Assembly (NCBI RefSeq): GCF_024753545.1
Contig: NZ_JANTOO010000014.1
Location: 496,001-560,000, forward strand
Reading direction: 5' to 3'
Source: Lysinibacillus pinottii
GTDB lineage: Bacteria; Bacillota; Bacilli; Bacillales_A; Planococcaceae
Length of the DNA stretch: 64,000 nucleotides
Positions 9,774 to 19,269 of this stretch are shown here, piece by piece. Positions within the stretch are counted from its first letter, which is position 1. Each line of letters starts with the position of its first letter. The position numbers and the translations under genes are program-made. The notes under the pieces are model-generated. The model was not told where the DNA came from. It ran no database searches and saw only the letters and a program-made list of their open reading frames with translations.

Positions 9774-9817
9774 TAGTTTTAGCTGTTAAATATTGAATAA
9801 TTAACAAGCTAAAACTA
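9774..9817 (+). other. Long hairpin in the 5' leader of the SLH gene
   Basis: TAGTTTTAGCT (9774-9784) pairs with AGCTAAAACTA (9807-9817). The inner GTTAA (9785-9789) pairs with TTAAC (9801-9805) across one bulged A, giving a 16-bp stem. There is no T-run after it, so it is more likely an mRNA-stability or regulatory structure than a terminator. Confidence 0.55.
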
Positions 9818-9924
9818 TACCACCCTTTCCACATTCATTCGTCCGGAAGTCTGAACTGATACATAGGAAGGTCCGCAACATTCATACTATAAAATTTTTA
9901 ATATTACCATTTGGAGGAATACTT

Positions 9925-11328
9925 TTGAAGTCTCAGCGTTTATTTCAACTAGCGATGGCATCAGCACTTGCAACAAGTGCGATTGTCATTACACCAACAG
10001 CACATGCAGCAACATTTTTCCCTGATGTCAATCCAGCAACAGAAGAAGGAAAGGCTATTATGGAATTAGCCGGACGTGGCATTATTTCTGGCTATATGGA
10101 TGGTACATTTAAGCCAGCTAATCCAATCACACGAACACAAGCGGCTAAAATTTTAGCAGGTATATTGAAGCTAGATACGATTCATGTCAAAAACCCTCAA
10201 TTCAAGGATATTAAGCCGGGATCGGAAAACTACGGAGCCATTGCGGCCTTGGCAAATGCGGGTATTATTAATGGTGCAAATGGTTATTTCTACCCAAATC
10301 AAAATATTACACGTGAACAAATGTCAAAAATGATTGCAAAAGGTTTTGGCCTGACAAGTTCAACTAGCGCAAAGCTACCCTTTACGGATGTAAAGAGGGG
10401 AACTGAATTTGAGCCTTATATTCAAGCTTTGTTTGACAATGGCATAACAAAAGGAACATCACCAACAACCTACGGACCAAAAAGCAATGTGAAGCGTTCC
10501 CAGTTAGCCGCTTTTGTAGTTCGTGCTGAAAAGATGCTTGGAAATGCAACTGTTTATGCTAGCCAATTTAACCAAGAATATATCATGGCTGTATATGGTG
10601 GTATCGAACCTGCAGAGGCTATTTTCACATGGGATGAAAATGAGGATATGTCGGAAGCTATTACGATGAAGCCTCTAAAAGAAGGTACAGGAAAATTAGT
10701 GATAACTGGATTTTCCGATGATTCAGAGGATTTTATAGATATCTTTTATTTAGTACATGTTAAAAATGTAAATGGCAAATTGAAGGTAACTCTTGAACAA
10801 GTACAAGAAGGGGATTATACAGAAAATTTACCACTGGATTTATCTGAGAGCAAACTATCATTTGTCCCAACACAGGTCACTGTGCAAAATGCGAATGGGC
10901 AGGCACTTGCTTCTAATTTATATAATTTCAATACAACTGATCAAACTTTGTCTATTTTGCAAAATGGAGAGTTCATTGTTACCTTTTCAGATGGTGAGCA
11001 TCAACAAAAGATGGCTGCTGATGTATACTCGCTTGATTTAGTTCGCTATATTGATTTGTACCATTTTACAGATGAATTAACTTTGACGACACAAGCATTG
11101 TCTTTTGAACCAGCTAGTGTGGCTCTAGAGGATTTAGGTTTTGAACCCGCCTCTGTAAAAGCTACAATTGTTAAAGGACAACTTCTTATTACACCTAAAG
11201 CGGAAGGCTCAGCTGTTCTCCATTTAACAGGTAAAAATGGAGAAACGGAGTACCTTTATATTGAAACTAAAAAATTCGCAGGTCAATGGGCATTACTATA
11301 TAACCTAATGTCAGATGGAGAATTTTAA
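9925..11328 (+). CDS. Secreted S-layer homology (SLH) domain protein
   Basis: 467 residues. A signal peptide covers residues 1-29 (basic start, hydrophobic core, cleavage after AHA). Three SLH domains follow (about 31-85, 92-145, 152-205) with typical elements such as ISGYMDGTFKPANPITRTQAAKI. These domains anchor proteins to pyruvylated secondary cell-wall polymer. Residues 210-467 are a beta-rich surface part of unknown function. The TTG start is supported by TTTGGAGGA upstream. The promoter and structured leader resemble those of strongly expressed surface proteins. It is monocistronic, ending at a bidirectional terminator shared with recO. Confidence 0.9.
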   Translation: MKSQRLFQLAMASALATSAIVITPTAHAATFFPDVNPATEEGKAIMELAGRGIISGYMDGTFKPANPITRTQAAKILAGILKLDTIHVKNPQFKDIKPGSENYGAIAALANAGIINGANGYFYPNQNITREQMSKMIAKGFGLTSSTSAKLPFTDVKRGTEFEPYIQALFDNGITKGTSPTTYGPKSNVKRSQLAAFVVRAEKMLGNATVYASQFNQEYIMAVYGGIEPAEAIFTWDENEDMSEAITMKPLKEGTGKLVITGFSDDSEDFIDIFYLVHVKNVNGKLKVTLEQVQEGDYTENLPLDLSESKLSFVPTQVTVQNANGQALASNLYNFNTTDQTLSILQNGEFIVTFSDGEHQQKMAADVYSLDLVRYIDLYHFTDELTLTTQALSFEPASVALEDLGFEPASVKATIVKGQLLITPKAEGSAVLHLTGKNGETEYLYIETKKFAGQWALLYNLMSDGEF

Positions 11329-11337
11329 ATCACATAA

Positions 11338-11371
11338 AATGCCAGAGGAATGTTAAGGTTCCTCTGGCATT
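11338..11371. terminator. Bidirectional terminator between SLH gene and recO
   Basis: A 13-bp perfect stem (11338-11350 with 11359-11371) and an 8-nt loop. The recO stop codon lies in the loop, so the recO coding end forms one arm. Confidence 0.85.
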
Positions 11372-12141
11372 TCTTCGTTTGTAGGGCGTATTTGTAATTC
11401 AGGGGTTCTTTCCAGTTGCTCGATGAATTTTCTCGTTTTAAAACGAATTCCGGTTTGTTCCTCATAGATAGTTGTTATAATTTTTTTGATAAAATATTTC
11501 GTTTCCTTTTTTAATTCTATTTTCCCAATTTGATCGATGGGAACGGTATAAAACATACGGATAAGCTTAAGCTGCGTTGGCGTTAAACGAATAATATAGG
11601 GATCATGCTGATAACAGCGATGACATAAAAAACCTCCTTGTGCAAAGGAAAAAGCAAATTCCCCATCTACAGCACCGCATGCAGCACAGGCATGTAATAT
11701 AGGTTGGACTCCTGTATAGGGTAGCATCTTCCATTCTGCAAAGAGTGTGATGGATTCAGGGTCATAGCCATCCTCTATCGCTTGTAGTGCTTGCAGCAGA
11801 ACATCAAAGGCGAAAGGCTCTGGTTTTCCTTCTTCTACGACTCGCTCCACAAGTTCCATAATATAGCTAGCATAGGCAGTAGCCATAATATCCTCTCGAA
11901 TATGGCGCATTGAATTCAAATGCTCCCCTTGCTGTAATGTGCCCATACCAGTATGGTGTTGTACCATAAACATGCCATATGTAAATGGTTGTGTGACCGA
12001 AGCTAATCTACTAGAAGGCTTTTTAGCACCTCTCGCCATAGTAGCTACCTTTCCTGCCTCTCGTGTGAGCAACGTAACGATTTTATTGGACTCACCATAA
12101 GCGCGTACTTTTAACACAATTCCTTCCCATTTATGAAGCAT
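11353..12141 (-). CDS. recO: DNA repair protein RecO
   Basis: A 262-residue RecF-pathway mediator that helps load RecA on SSB-coated DNA. It has an N-terminal OB fold (WEGIVLKVRAYGESNKIVTLLT), a helical middle and a zinc finger (CAACG near residue 151, CHRC near 172). The start is the ATG at 12141, preceded by AAAGGAGGGG; the upstream in-frame extension to 12189 lacks a ribosome site. It follows era after a 190-bp gap in which I see no small gene. Confidence 0.95.
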   Translation of the reverse strand: MLHKWEGIVLKVRAYGESNKIVTLLTREAGKVATMARGAKKPSSRLASVTQPFTYGMFMVQHHTGMGTLQQGEHLNSMRHIREDIMATAYASYIMELVERVVEEGKPEPFAFDVLLQALQAIEDGYDPESITLFAEWKMLPYTGVQPILHACAACGAVDGEFAFSFAQGGFLCHRCYQHDPYIIRLTPTQLKLIRMFYTVPIDQIGKIELKKETKYFIKKIITTIYEEQTGIRFKTRKFIEQLERTPELQIRPTNEEMPEEP

Positions 12142-12178
12142 AGTCCCCCTCCTTTCCCGTAAACTGTCCATGAAAATA

Positions 12179-12206
12179 GAGCTCTCCAAAATGTTTTGGA
12201 CAGCTC
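12179..12206 (-). other. Hairpin between era and recO
   Basis: GAGCTCTCCAAA and TTTGGACAGCTC arms (12179-12190 and 12195-12206) form a 12-bp stem with one mismatch and a 4-nt loop. In the minus direction it is followed by TATTTTC, a weak T-run, so it may be a partial terminator between era and recO. Confidence 0.5.
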
Positions 12207-12332
12207 AAAGTAAAAACTATCAATTTTGTCTAGGTATAGAGAAATCTCTCACCATTTGGGAGGGTATTCACACCGCCAATGCCATAAGCTTATTTTTTGA
12301 CGGTGTTTCCCTACCTATGTCAGCAAAGCCTG

Positions 12333-13250
12333 TTAATACTCATCATCTCGGAAGCCGAAATCACGTAAATGTGTTGATTTATTACGCCAATCTTTTTGGA
12401 CCTTGACCCATAGTTCTAAATAGACTTTAGAACCTAAAAGCATTTCGATATCCTTTCGTGCACGTGTCCCTACTTCTTTTAATAGGGCTCCACGCTTACC
12501 AATGACAATACCTTTTTGTGAATCACGTTCAACCATTATCGTGGCTGCTACATGAATTTTATCATTGTTCTCCTCATCTCGACGGATTTTATCAATAACA
12601 ACCGCAATAGAATGTGGAATTTCTTCGCGTGTTAAATGTAACACTTTTTCACGAATAAGCTCAGAAATGATGAAACGCTCTGGATGGTCCGTCACTTGAT
12701 CTGCAGGGTAATATTGAGGCCCCTCTGGTAAATACTTCGGCAATGTGTCCAATAAGCTTTCTACGTTATTGCCTTGTAACGCTGAAATAGGAATAATTTC
12801 AGCAAATTCATAGCGTTCCTTATAGCTCTCTATAATTCCAAGTAATTCATCTGGATGAATCTGATCGATTTTATTAATAACAAGGAATACCGGCGTCGAA
12901 TTTCCCGCCAACATTTCAAGAATAAATTCATCGCCTTTGCCAAGCTTCTGCTCAGCATTAACCATGAACATAATCACGTCCACTTCACGCAATGTATTTT
13001 TGGCAACTTTCAACATAAAATCGCCAAGTTTATGTTTGGGCTTATGGATACCTGGTGTATCAATAAAAATCATTTGGCTATCAGTTGTTGTCAGTACACC
13101 TTGTACTTTATTTCGTGTTGTTTGTGGTTTATCACTCATGATCGCAATTTTCTGGCCAATGACACGATTCAAAAATGTCGATTTGCCAACATTCGGGCGA
13201 CCAATAATAGAGATAAAGCCTGACTTATAGCCACTTCTAGTTTCCAGCAT
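12333..13250 (-). CDS. era: GTPase Era
   Basis: A 305-residue ribosome-assembly GTPase that binds the 3' end of 16S rRNA. G1 GRPNVGKST (about 18-26), G3 DTPGIH and G4 NKID are present. The C-terminal KH domain contains GIVIGKRGALLKEVG. The ATG overlaps the end of cdd by 14 bp, with GAGG upstream, indicating translational coupling in the cdd-era pair. Confidence 0.97.
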   Translation of the reverse strand: MLETRSGYKSGFISIIGRPNVGKSTFLNRVIGQKIAIMSDKPQTTRNKVQGVLTTTDSQMIFIDTPGIHKPKHKLGDFMLKVAKNTLREVDVIMFMVNAEQKLGKGDEFILEMLAGNSTPVFLVINKIDQIHPDELLGIIESYKERYEFAEIIPISALQGNNVESLLDTLPKYLPEGPQYYPADQVTDHPERFIISELIREKVLHLTREEIPHSIAVVIDKIRRDEENNDKIHVAATIMVERDSQKGIVIGKRGALLKEVGTRARKDIEMLLGSKVYLELWVKVQKDWRNKSTHLRDFGFRDDEY

Positions 13251-13650
13251 TCTCTAAATCCTCCGTTGTAAATGCAAACGGTAATAATTCGCCCACTGAC
13301 GTTACCGTAACATCACCTTTTAAATTCGTTAAATAAACAGGCATCGTCGGTGCGCAAAATTCCATCATCACCTGACGACATGCTCCACAAGGTGCGCATG
13401 GGCCTTCTGTATCTGCAACAATGGCAATAGCCTCGAATTCATAAGTACCTTCTGACACAGCCTTAAAAAATGCTGTACGTTCAGCACAATTCGTCATACT
13501 ATAGCCTGCATTTTCAATATTACAACCGTGAATAACTTCTCCGGCCTTCGTTAAAAGAGCTGCTCCTACTTTAAATTTTGAGTATGGAACATATGCTTTT
13601 TCACGCGCTTTTTTAGATTCCTCTAGTAATGCATGCATATCAATTGTCAT
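13237..13650 (-). CDS. cdd: Cytidine deaminase
   Basis: A 137-residue tetrameric-type enzyme converting cytidine and deoxycytidine to uridines in pyrimidine salvage. The catalytic NCAERTAFF (about 53-61) and zinc-binding PCAPCGACRQ (about 86-95) motifs are intact. A GAGGGAG site precedes the ATG. It is next to dgkA and era as in Bacillus. Confidence 0.96.
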   Translation of the reverse strand: MTIDMHALLEESKKAREKAYVPYSKFKVGAALLTKAGEVIHGCNIENAGYSMTNCAERTAFFKAVSEGTYEFEAIAIVADTEGPCAPCGACRQVMMEFCAPTMPVYLTNLKGDVTVTSVGELLPFAFTTEDLENAGN

Positions 13651-13715
13651 CTATCATATTTCTCCCTCACGTTAGTATAATACAGTTCTTTTTTCATATC
13701 AGATACTCACTTCGA

Positions 13716-14066
13716 TTACAACCATTTGGGTAGGAAGATAAGTAATCCGATTATAGCACTGAATAGCGCAAATACAAGCACAGCACCTGCTGCGATATCT
13801 TTTGCCTGCTTGGCGAGTGGATGGAAGTTCGGCGAAGCCAAATCCACAACCCTCTCAATAGCTGTATTGATCATTTCCAATGCAAACATAAGTGCTATTA
13901 ATAGTAGCACAATATACCATTCCGTTCGAGACAAACCTGTAAAATAACCAGCCAGTATGACAATGACTGCACTCACAATATGTGATTTAAAATTTTGTTC
14001 TGTACTTGCAGTTATAATGCCTTCAAACGCATAGCCAAATGATCGCAAGTATTTACGCAAATTCAT
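13716..14066 (-). CDS. dgkA: Undecaprenol/diacylglycerol kinase DgkA
   Basis: A 116-residue integral membrane kinase with three hydrophobic helices and the signature EMINTAIERVVDL (about residues 64-76). In Gram-positive bacteria this family mainly phosphorylates undecaprenol for the cell-wall lipid carrier pool. The ATG directly follows the ybeY stop (TAAATG), implying coupling. Confidence 0.93.
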   Translation of the reverse strand: MNLRKYLRSFGYAFEGIITASTEQNFKSHIVSAVIVILAGYFTGLSRTEWYIVLLLIALMFALEMINTAIERVVDLASPNFHPLAKQAKDIAAGAVLVFALFSAIIGLLIFLPKWL

Positions 14067-14540
14067 TTAATCTCGTCCTAAACCAAAAGTTTGTAATATT
14101 TCATCTTGTTTTGTAAACATTACTTTTTCCTCTTCAGGCTCCATATGGTCATAACCGAGTAAATGTAAGAAGCCATGGACCGCTAAAAAACCTAACTCTC
14201 TTTCAAAGGAGTGATTGTATTCCTCGGCCTGCTCTTTTGCACGATCTGTAGAAATAATAATATCGCCTAGTACACGGGGCATTCCTTCAAAAGTTACTGC
14301 CATTTCACCTTCACCTAGTTCCTCCAATGCAAAGGAAATGACATCGGTTGGTTGATCTTTCCCACGATACTCGCGGTTTATATCTTGAATCGTGTCATTT
14401 GTGACAAACGTTACAGAAACCTCTGTTTCTGGTTCAATGCTTTCTACACTCGCTGCATGTTGCAAAAGCTTTTCTACAAGCTCTGTATGCTGTGCTGCAA
14501 CTTCATTTGTTTCATCAGTAAAATCAATTGTTAAAATCAT
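14067..14540 (-). CDS. ybeY: Endoribonuclease YbeY
   Basis: A 157-residue metal-dependent RNase for 16S rRNA 3' maturation and ribosome quality control. The zinc motif HGFLHLLGYDH (about 122-132) provides the three His ligands. GTAGGAGG precedes the ATG. It sits between pgpH and dgkA, 9 bp after pgpH. Confidence 0.96.
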   Translation of the reverse strand: MILTIDFTDETNEVAAQHTELVEKLLQHAASVESIEPETEVSVTFVTNDTIQDINREYRGKDQPTDVISFALEELGEGEMAVTFEGMPRVLGDIIISTDRAKEQAEEYNHSFERELGFLAVHGFLHLLGYDHMEPEEEKVMFTKQDEILQTFGLGRD

Positions 14541-14548
14541 AGATCCTC

Positions 14549-16669
14549 CTACTTATCTGCCTTAGGATACTCAATACGTGAATGGAAAATTCCGTTCAAT
14601 GTTTCGCAAAGTACTCTCTCTATACATTTTAACTCTTTTATTGAAATATCGCATTCATCAAACTGGTTATCTTGTACTCGATCGTCAATGATAGCTCTTA
14701 CTAGCTTATGAATTTTCTCAGAATTTGGCTCTTTCATTGAACGCACTGCTGCCTCTACACTATCTGCCACACTTATTACGGCCGCTTCCTTTGTTTGCGG
14801 TTTAGGACCAGGATATCTGAAAGTAGCTTCTTCAATGGATTTCCCTTGTTCTTTCGCTTTAAACAAGAAAAACTTTAACAGACTTGTCCCATGATGCTGC
14901 AGCGCAATATCAATAATTTCCTGAGGCATTTTATAGCGTCTTAACATGTCAGCACCGTCAGTTGTATGGGCAATGATAATTTCTGCACTTGTTTCAGGAG
15001 GCAATGAATCGTGCGGATTAATACCTGACATCTGATTTTCAATGAAAAAAGCGGGTCTCTTCGTTTTTCCGATATCATGATAGTAACACCCTACACGTGC
15101 TAGTAAACCATCTGCTCCTATTTCTTCGCAGGCAGCTTCAGCTAAGTTTGCGACCATTACACTATGATGATATGTTCCTGGTGCTTCCATTAGTAATTTT
15201 TTTAGTAATGGATGATTCGGATTCGATAGCTCAATTAAACGTAATGACGATAATAAACTAAATGCTGACTCAAAGAATGGTAAGAGCCCCATTGTCAACG
15301 CTCCAGAAAGCAATGCAGATAACATGGCTGCAACAAAGTAAAACACTAATTCTGGTAAACCATAGGATGATTGTGTCATTAATAAATAAAAGGCGATAAA
15401 CGCCATATTCACAAGGGAGATAACCGCAACTGCCTGTAAAATATGTGAGCGCTTTTCAACACTACGTAAAAAGAATAAACTTGCAAACCCTCCAAAAATG
15501 ATATAAAGCGTAATTTCCATTTGCATAACGGATGAATAGCCTTCTTGAAAAATAACGCCAGCTGAAGCAGCAGTCATGACTGTAACAAGCACTGCGGCTT
15601 TATCATCTGCCAGCAGGCGCACAAGCATTGTAGCCAATGCTGTTGGGAAAAGAAAGGCAATGGTCACATCAAACCCGCCAGAAACTAAACTAATGAATTT
15701 CATTAGCACGATGGACAAACTATAAACAATCACTGTTACCAACAATGCATTACGTTTTTTCCGTTCGTTAGCCTCCCAGCGCTCGAATAAAATATACATA
15801 AACACCATTTGGAGCAGTGTTAAAATTATGAGTCCTGCAATCGGTTTTAAGGAAGCTTGATTACTAATCATCCCTAAAAGCTCTAATTGTCGAAATGCCT
15901 CTTTATCAATAATCTGGCCTTCCTGCACAATAATCTGACCTTGTAAAATTCTTGTAGGCTCAACGCTTTCCTTCGCTTGCTCTCTTCTTATTTTTGTTTG
16001 CTCTTCGTTAACGGTTTCATTTTCAATGATACTTGTACGACCAATTAAAACAACCGTATTGAATATTTTATCGGGATACCCTCTTTGTCCTCTAATCTTC
16101 GTCTCAAAGTCATTTTGAGCGACAAAGACATTTTCAGGTCGAATGGATTTTTGTAAGTATTCCTCTACTGTTTTGGATAATTGGATACTTGTTCTATTTA
16201 AATCCTCATCGCTTTGCACTAATAGTCCTTCTAGCTGTGAATCCGTAAAGATGAGTGGCATTTGATCTTCATCGAGCGATTCAAATTTTTTGCGAAGCTG
16301 CCCTACTTGATCGGCAATTGCAATTGGTTCCTTGCTATTGGCCACATCCTTTTTTACCTCTAGTACATAATCAAATAACGATGTGACAATCGCTGCTCGC
16401 TGCTTGGCGACATCCTCCGAAAATTGATAGACCGGGCCTACTGCATTTGCGGCTTTTTCCCGCTCTTGTTGTGTCTTGTAGGTATCTTCTATTGTTTTAG
16501 TAGATCGTACGGTTTCAGGCGCTAGCTGTAAAGGTTTGAAATCATATGTAACTCCTTTAACATTGCCATACATCAAGCCAAATTGTAGGCATCCTGTTAA
16601 AATGAGAATGATGATAATAAAATAGCGAAAACCGATAAGCTCAGTAAATTTTCGAAGTTGTTTCTCCAT
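14549..16669 (-). CDS. pgpH: Cyclic-di-AMP phosphodiesterase PgpH (7TM-HD)
   Basis: 706 residues. An N-terminal transmembrane helix is followed by a ~240-residue extracellular 7TMR-HD domain, then seven membrane helices (about 270-470), then a cytoplasmic HD domain containing TYHHSVMVANLAEAA and CYYHDIGK. The family hydrolyses c-di-AMP. The same window holds a c-di-AMP riboswitch on ktrBA, so both supply and sensing parts of this signalling route are represented. AGAGGAGG precedes the ATG. Confidence 0.94.
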   Translation of the reverse strand: MEKQLRKFTELIGFRYFIIIILILTGCLQFGLMYGNVKGVTYDFKPLQLAPETVRSTKTIEDTYKTQQEREKAANAVGPVYQFSEDVAKQRAAIVTSLFDYVLEVKKDVANSKEPIAIADQVGQLRKKFESLDEDQMPLIFTDSQLEGLLVQSDEDLNRTSIQLSKTVEEYLQKSIRPENVFVAQNDFETKIRGQRGYPDKIFNTVVLIGRTSIIENETVNEEQTKIRREQAKESVEPTRILQGQIIVQEGQIIDKEAFRQLELLGMISNQASLKPIAGLIILTLLQMVFMYILFERWEANERKKRNALLVTVIVYSLSIVLMKFISLVSGGFDVTIAFLFPTALATMLVRLLADDKAAVLVTVMTAASAGVIFQEGYSSVMQMEITLYIIFGGFASLFFLRSVEKRSHILQAVAVISLVNMAFIAFYLLMTQSSYGLPELVFYFVAAMLSALLSGALTMGLLPFFESAFSLLSSLRLIELSNPNHPLLKKLLMEAPGTYHHSVMVANLAEAACEEIGADGLLARVGCYYHDIGKTKRPAFFIENQMSGINPHDSLPPETSAEIIIAHTTDGADMLRRYKMPQEIIDIALQHHGTSLLKFFLFKAKEQGKSIEEATFRYPGPKPQTKEAAVISVADSVEAAVRSMKEPNSEKIHKLVRAIIDDRVQDNQFDECDISIKELKCIERVLCETLNGIFHSRIEYPKADK

Positions 16670-16742
16670 CTGGCACCTCCTCTATCTACCTACTATCATA
16701 CCAATTCAACATACATTTTTCTCGAAAAATGTATAAGAAAGC

Positions 16743-16773
16743 AAAAAACAGCTATACAAATTCGTATAGCTGT
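16743..16773 (-). terminator. Intrinsic terminator between phoH and pgpH
   Basis: ACAGCTATAC and GTATAGCTGT (16748-16757 and 16764-16773) form a perfect 10-bp stem with a 6-nt loop. A T-run follows in the minus direction (plus-strand A-run 16743-16748). Confidence 0.8.
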
Positions 16774-16818
16774 CACATTTTTTTCCATATTTTGATCATT
16801 TTCTTAAATCACAGTCAT

Positions 16819-16899
16819 GGGGCAGACTTTTTTTAAACACGGTGCCCCTGTCGCTTCGCTTTCGGGGCAGACTTTAGAATGGCTTTGCCATTCTAAAGT
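16819..16899. repeat. Repeat/palindrome cluster at the 3' end of phoH
   Basis: Two copies of GGGGCAGACTTT (16819-16830 and 16864-16875) flank a GC-rich segment. The second copy runs into a perfect 13-bp inverted repeat with a 3-nt loop (16871-16883 with 16887-16899). The phoH stop codon is inside this hairpin. It looks like a small dispersed repeat unit. Confidence 0.6.
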
Positions 16900-17849
16900 T
16901 GCTGTTCTTCGTAGGCTTGGATGATTTTGGCTACTATTGGGTGGCGGACGACATCACCTTGTTCTAACACTTGGAAATGAATCGATTTTACATATTTTAA
17001 TGTGCGTTCTGCCACGATTAAGCCAGACTCCGTATTTTTAGGCAAATCGATTTGTGTTTTATCACCTGTGATGACCATTTTCGAACCAAAGCCTAGTCGT
17101 GTTAAGAACATTTTCATTTGTTGATGAGTTGTATTTTGTGCTTCATCTAATATAACAAAAGCATCATCTAGTGTACGGCCACGCATGTAAGCCAATGGTG
17201 CAATTTCAATGGTCCCGCGCTCAATTAATCGTTGCGTCTGTTCAGCCCCGTAGATATCATTTAAGGCATCATAGAGAGGTCTTAAATAAGGATCTACCTT
17301 TTCCTTTAAATCACCTGGCAGGAACCCTAGAGACTCTCCTGCTTCAACAGCAGGACGAGTTAAAATAATACGCTTGACATGCCCATTTTTAAGTGCCTGC
17401 GTTGCCATGACTACCGCTAAATACGTTTTCCCAGTACCGGCTGGACCAATACCAAAAACAACGTCTTTATGACGGATTGCTTGTATGTATTCTCGTTGAC
17501 CAATTGTTTTTGCACGAATGGGTTTACCTTTGGTCGTGCGTGCTATTTCTTCATCATAAAGCTCTGCGAAATATTCAATGGTACCTTTTTGAGTCATTTC
17601 AATAGCTGTCGTTACATCACGTTGATCAATATTAATTCCTTTGCGAATGACCTTCAATAATGCATGCAGCAGAAATGTTGCCTGTTCCTTAGCACTTTCT
17701 TCACCCGCAAGTTGAATTTGTTCACCACGGGTAATGATATGAACATTAAGTGCTTCCTCAACTAGCTTCATATTTGCATCGGAAATTCCGAGTAGCATAA
17801 CCGCTTCGTTTGGATTATCCACTTGTAATACAGTTAACTGTTCTGACAT
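16893..17849 (-). CDS. phoH: PhoH family ATPase
   Basis: A 318-residue PhoH-like protein with an N-terminal KH-like part and a C-terminal P-loop ATPase, including Walker A GPAGTGKT (about 134-141) and Walker B FVILDEAQN. The family is linked to RNA metabolism but its exact role is unsettled. The ATG at 17849 is chosen because AAGGAG lies 8 nt upstream; an ATG two codons earlier touches the ribosome site. It is coupled to yqfD. Confidence 0.93.
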   Translation of the reverse strand: MSEQLTVLQVDNPNEAVMLLGISDANMKLVEEALNVHIITRGEQIQLAGEESAKEQATFLLHALLKVIRKGINIDQRDVTTAIEMTQKGTIEYFAELYDEEIARTTKGKPIRAKTIGQREYIQAIRHKDVVFGIGPAGTGKTYLAVVMATQALKNGHVKRIILTRPAVEAGESLGFLPGDLKEKVDPYLRPLYDALNDIYGAEQTQRLIERGTIEIAPLAYMRGRTLDDAFVILDEAQNTTHQQMKMFLTRLGFGSKMVITGDKTQIDLPKNTESGLIVAERTLKYVKSIHFQVLEQGDVVRHPIVAKIIQAYEEQQL

Positions 17850-17851
17850 AA

Positions 17852-18964
17852 TCATTCTCCTTGTAGGCCATGTATTGGACTTGCAATGTTTTCATTGACT
17901 AAAAATAGAACTTTCCCTTCAACTGTACCATTACCCCACTTTGCCTGTAAAAGGTTTTCTTTTTTGATGATTGATTTGGCAGGTAACGAACGTATTACTT
18001 TTTCATGAAGAAGCGGGATAAGTAAAGACTCGATTTTCGATTCATCAAGCTCCACCTGCATCGTTTTCGTTTGCTGCTCCTCTACAATTGAAACATAAGG
18101 GTCTAGCCAATTCGGTAAATCCTTTTTTTGCACATAATCAACCTTTTCTTGATGAATACCTTTCACCAAAACGCGCCATTGCTTTTGTTGCAATGTTTCC
18201 ATTGTAATTTTTGTAGGAATTTTAAAGGTACATTCAAGCCAATAATCTGCAAAAACCTCGCCCTTTGCGCCGACAAAAACATAATCCGCTCCACTTTCAA
18301 TCACGCCACTAACAAGAACATCCCCCTCATAGGCTGTATCATTCACTGAAATTTTCCGCTCGCCATTTTGGATATCAAAGTGAGTAATAATACCACTTTT
18401 GGTTGCTACTAATTGCGACGCTAATTTTTCATTTGCCTGCTTCGTTTGTTTAGGAGATTCCTGTGGCCTTAGTACAACTCGCCCTCCATTTTTTTCAATA
18501 TGCACCCACGAGAGCTCTCGATGCTGTTCTAACAGCTTTTGGCGAATAACCGTATTAGACGGTAAATTTTTTTTAGAAAGCGGTGTTTCTATTTGAAAGG
18601 TATCATGAAACGTTTTACCTAGGCGCTGCTCCAGTTCTGGTGTTGCTGCTTCAATGTCTACCTTCCAAATCACCTGCGCACCAAGTATTGGAATGGCAAT
18701 CATTAAAGCCAGACCAAGCAAAGTCCAAACCTGAGCTCGAAAAACTTGCTGCTCATCGGCGTAAAATACAGCCATTTTCAAGCGAAAGCCTCTTCGTATA
18801 CGACGAATTTTAGGTAAATGATGCATCGTTGTTTCAAACGAAACCTCTTGTTCTCTAAAGACGACACGCTTTAAAGGAACATGTTGTGCGTGCAATGCTT
18901 GAATAAAAGGATGAACATTTTCATGGCGCTTTATACGTATAATGATTGGCCGATTATTCCACAT
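17852..18964 (-). CDS. yqfD: Sporulation protein YqfD
   Basis: A 370-residue YqfD-family protein needed for efficient sporulation in Bacillus. A basic N-terminal domain (1-85) is followed by one transmembrane helix (about 88-108) and a long extracytoplasmic part. It overlaps or abuts phoH (stop within the phoH start region) and follows yqfC by 1 bp. Confidence 0.92.
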   Translation of the reverse strand: MWNNRPIIIRIKRHENVHPFIQALHAQHVPLKRVVFREQEVSFETTMHHLPKIRRIRRGFRLKMAVFYADEQQVFRAQVWTLLGLALMIAIPILGAQVIWKVDIEAATPELEQRLGKTFHDTFQIETPLSKKNLPSNTVIRQKLLEQHRELSWVHIEKNGGRVVLRPQESPKQTKQANEKLASQLVATKSGIITHFDIQNGERKISVNDTAYEGDVLVSGVIESGADYVFVGAKGEVFADYWLECTFKIPTKITMETLQQKQWRVLVKGIHQEKVDYVQKKDLPNWLDPYVSIVEEQQTKTMQVELDESKIESLLIPLLHEKVIRSLPAKSIIKKENLLQAKWGNGTVEGKVLFLVNENIASPIHGLQGE

Positions 18965-18965
18965 T

Positions 18966-19214
18966 TTAACTCACACCCATATTCTTTGTCATTTTCATAT
19001 GAATCTCTTGTAAGTTTTCAACAGAGAGATGAAGCATTTCTTCTTTTAGTGCATGAATTTTCACCAAATCAGCCGTAACAGTAATATGATAATCTGCATA
19101 AGCAAACGAACAGGTCGTTGCATCTGCATGAATAAAACGGTAAGGTCCAATAATTTTTAATGATTCATATTCTGACAATTCAAGTAGTGGCGTTAATTGA
19201 AATAATTTTTTCAT
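18966..19214 (-). CDS. yqfC: Sporulation protein YqfC
   Basis: An 82-residue YqfC-family protein, slightly shorter than the usual ~90, paired with yqfD as in all endospore formers with this operon. The sequence LELSEYESLKIIGPYRF is typical. A GGAGGC ribosome site precedes the ATG. It is expected to be sigma-E dependent, by analogy. Confidence 0.88.
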   Translation of the reverse strand: MKKLFQLTPLLELSEYESLKIIGPYRFIHADATTCSFAYADYHITVTADLVKIHALKEEMLHLSVENLQEIHMKMTKNMGVS

Positions 19215-19269
19215 AAAAAAATGCCTCCTTCTTCGGCAATATATGCATCGAAAAAGGAGGACATGCTAG

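Noticed and set aside
12170..12406. Plus-strand frame between recO and era
   Set aside because: It overlaps a hairpin and the era 3' end and has no ribosome site or family.
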